From positions 1 to 21,709 of IMG/VR virus record IMGVR_UViG_3300020595_002135: 21,709 bases of DNA. One strand, 5' to 3'. The notes beneath the pieces were generated by a model. That model saw nothing but the letters and a program-made list of their open reading frames with translations, had not been told where the DNA came from and ran no database searches. Below are positions 20,724 through 21,709 of the stretch, one piece after another; within the stretch, counting starts at the first letter, position 1, and every line of letters starts with the position of its first letter. A program made the translations under genes and the position numbers. The stretch is from a virus.

Positions 20724-20949
20724 ACTCTTTACGTAGTTCTGGGGGTAAAGTATTAGTTAGGATTTCACCTGTTTCTGGGTTCCAGAATACTGGGATTGGG
20801 ACGATTCCGTTTTCACTTGTACCTGTAATAAACTTAGATACTTCTCTTAGGATTACTCCTTGCTGCCATACTTGACCACCTTCTTTAGTTTTAATAGGTG
20901 TTGTTTTGCTCAAATCAATGTTTGGCATTTGCATTTGTCCTTGTTCCAT
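20701..20949 (-). CDS. Small unknown phage protein, 82 aa
   Basis: An 82-residue protein starting MEQGQMQMPNIDLSKTTPIK. It has a Gln/Met-rich head, a strand-rich centre (GGQVWQQGVILREVSKFI) and a conspicuous PIPVFWNPETGEILTNTLPP segment. An acidic tail follows. The Pro-x-x-Trp-Asn-Pro-x-Thr-Gly-Glu pattern suggests a small beta structure. I do not recognise the family. It lies between the clamp-loader subunit genes, one base after the 20951-21136 gene, and its 3' end overlaps the TTG start of the gp62-like gene, so it may be needed for translation of the latter. Confidence 0.75.
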   Translation of the reverse strand: MEQGQMQMPNIDLSKTTPIKTKEGGQVWQQGVILREVSKFITGTSENGIVPIPVFWNPETGEILTNTLPPELRKEFEGASEE

Positions 20950-20950
20950 T

Positions 20951-21136
20951 TTATTGTTCTTGATAGTTAATAGTTTCTATTTCTCGGCACATATACAATG
21001 TACCATTATTTCTAAAAGCATGGGTACAATTCCATAACTTTTTTAGGATATCAACATCCCATTTAGATTCATCTTTTAGCTGTCTGTATACTAGGTATAA
21101 TTCCCCTTTTACATTTATTACTTCTCGATTAATCAT
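20951..21136 (-). CDS. Small unknown phage protein, 61 aa
   Basis: A 61-residue protein (MINREVINVKGELYLVYRQL...). The centre has a distinctive Trp/Cys/Phe pattern, SKWDVDILKKLWNCTHAFRN, followed by NNGTLYMCREIE. The pattern resembles short conserved proteins I recall near clamp-loader genes of marine T4-like phages; the function is not known. The ATG overlaps the gp44-like stop as ATGA, so translation is coupled to the clamp loader. The two Cys are too few and too far apart for a zinc ribbon. Confidence 0.75.
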   Translation of the reverse strand: MINREVINVKGELYLVYRQLKDESKWDVDILKKLWNCTHAFRNNGTLYMCREIETINYQEQ

Positions 21137-21709
21137 TTTAATTCAATTATTTTTTGGATAAGCGCCATCGCATTGATTTCTTTATCAATCCTAAAGTTAG
21201 ACTGATAACTGAACTCATTGAGATAAATAGCAACCATTCCTTCACTTTCATCTGCGTATACAGATACATTATCATAAAGATAACGATAAAACTCCTCAAA
21301 ATCACTAACGTTTGCATTAGCGATAATCTGACGGATTTCTTTCCAACTTGGTTTTGCATTACTTAGTTCTTTAACTACTTGGCTCATATAGTTAGATGAC
21401 ACAAGTATTGTTTTATCTATTGTAAGTTTATTGTCTTGAGTTGATAACTGGATTGTATTAAGACATTTACGTAAATCTGGGTAGTATTGGTTTACAATGG
21501 TTTTTAGATCTTCTACTTCAAACTTAGTTTCTTCTTTGTTCATTACCCAAGCAAGGTGTACTGCTACTTCCTTTTTACTAGGAGGTATAATTTTAAGTAC
21601 TTGACAACGTGATTGAAGAGGGTCGATAATACGCTCAACATAATTACACGTCATAATAAAACGTGTGGTACGTGAAAATGTTTCAATTACATTACGGAGA
21701 GAAGCTTGC
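21133..21709 (-). CDS. 44: Clamp-loader AAA+ subunit, gp44-like, N-terminus beyond window
   Basis: The last 191 residues of a clamp-loader ATPase; the frame is open through the right edge, and the Walker A and B motifs lie outside. Visible features are ASLRNVIETFSRTTRFIMTC, the usual segment after Walker B ending in a sensor-1 Asn (CNY), and PLQSRCQVLKI with the SRC motif that supplies the arginine finger to the neighbouring subunit. The following helical lid and collar regions have the usual length. T4 gp44 forms a tetramer with gp62 and loads the sliding clamp at primer ends using ATP. The downstream gp62-like gene supports the call. Confidence 0.88.
   Translation of the reverse strand, partial: QASLRNVIETFSRTTRFIMTCNYVERIIDPLQSRCQVLKIIPPSKKEVAVHLAWVMNKEETKFEVEDLKTIVNQYYPDLRKCLNTIQLSTQDNKLTIDKTILVSSNYMSQVVKELSNAKPSWKEIRQIIANANVSDFEEFYRYLYDNVSVYADESEGMVAIYLNEFSYQSNFRIDKEINAMALIQKIIELK

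Overview
The window reads as part of an AT-rich genome of a tailed, T4-like bacteriophage (Caudoviricetes, myovirus-type replication genes). All credible genes lie on the minus strand. They are packed with 1-8 nt overlaps or near-zero gaps, and no tRNA, rRNA, insertion sequence or CRISPR array is visible. The T4-like assignment rests on a clamp-loader pair at the right edge: the C-terminal part of a gp44-like AAA+ subunit and a gp62-like small subunit. It is supported by typical phage accessory families (2OG-Fe(II) oxygenase, HNH-like, GIY-YIG, RecB/Cas4-like nuclease, DUF1599-like). The host is probably a member of the Bacteroidota. Five intergenic sites fit a Bacteroidota-type promoter (TTG, exactly 20 nt, TATATT), and many genes lack a strong Shine-Dalgarno sequence. 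The host assignment is an inference.

Layout, in the direction of transcription (right to left). 21709-18426 is a replication and nucleic-acid block: gp44-like clamp loader (cut by the window edge), two small unknown genes, gp62-like subunit, a small helical protein, a membrane/coiled-coil protein, a promoter, a DUF1599-like protein and an Fe-S PD-(D/E)XK nuclease. 18424-6508 is a long glycan-synthesis island. It holds an FkbM methyltransferase, a pyruvate-aldolase/CMP-ulosonate-synthetase fusion, a HAD phosphatase, two GT4 glycosyltransferases, a GT2 glycosyltransferase, a DegT/DnrJ aminotransferase, a GNAT acetyltransferase, a GT9-like glycosyltransferase and a large FkbM-GT2 fusion. Interspersed are a GIY-YIG nuclease, a ribbon-helix-helix-like protein, a zinc-ribbon protein and one small unknown. 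6455-1 is an accessory block of small genes: zinc-ribbon protein, degenerate HNH protein, several tiny overlapping genes, a 2OG-Fe(II) oxygenase, a SWIM zinc-finger protein, unknowns, a 22-residue cysteine-rich peptide and a gene cut by the left edge.

The island contains enough activities to make, activate and transfer an unusual acidic or amino sugar: aminotransferase, N-acetyltransferase, aldolase, phosphatase, CMP-activation, several glycosyltransferases and O-methyltransferases. Decoration of the virion, modification of the host envelope, or modification of phage DNA are the main possibilities, and the sequence alone does not choose between them. Several start codons were moved from the longest possible frame: to ATG codons next to the upstream stop in most cases, and two genes appear to start with TTG.
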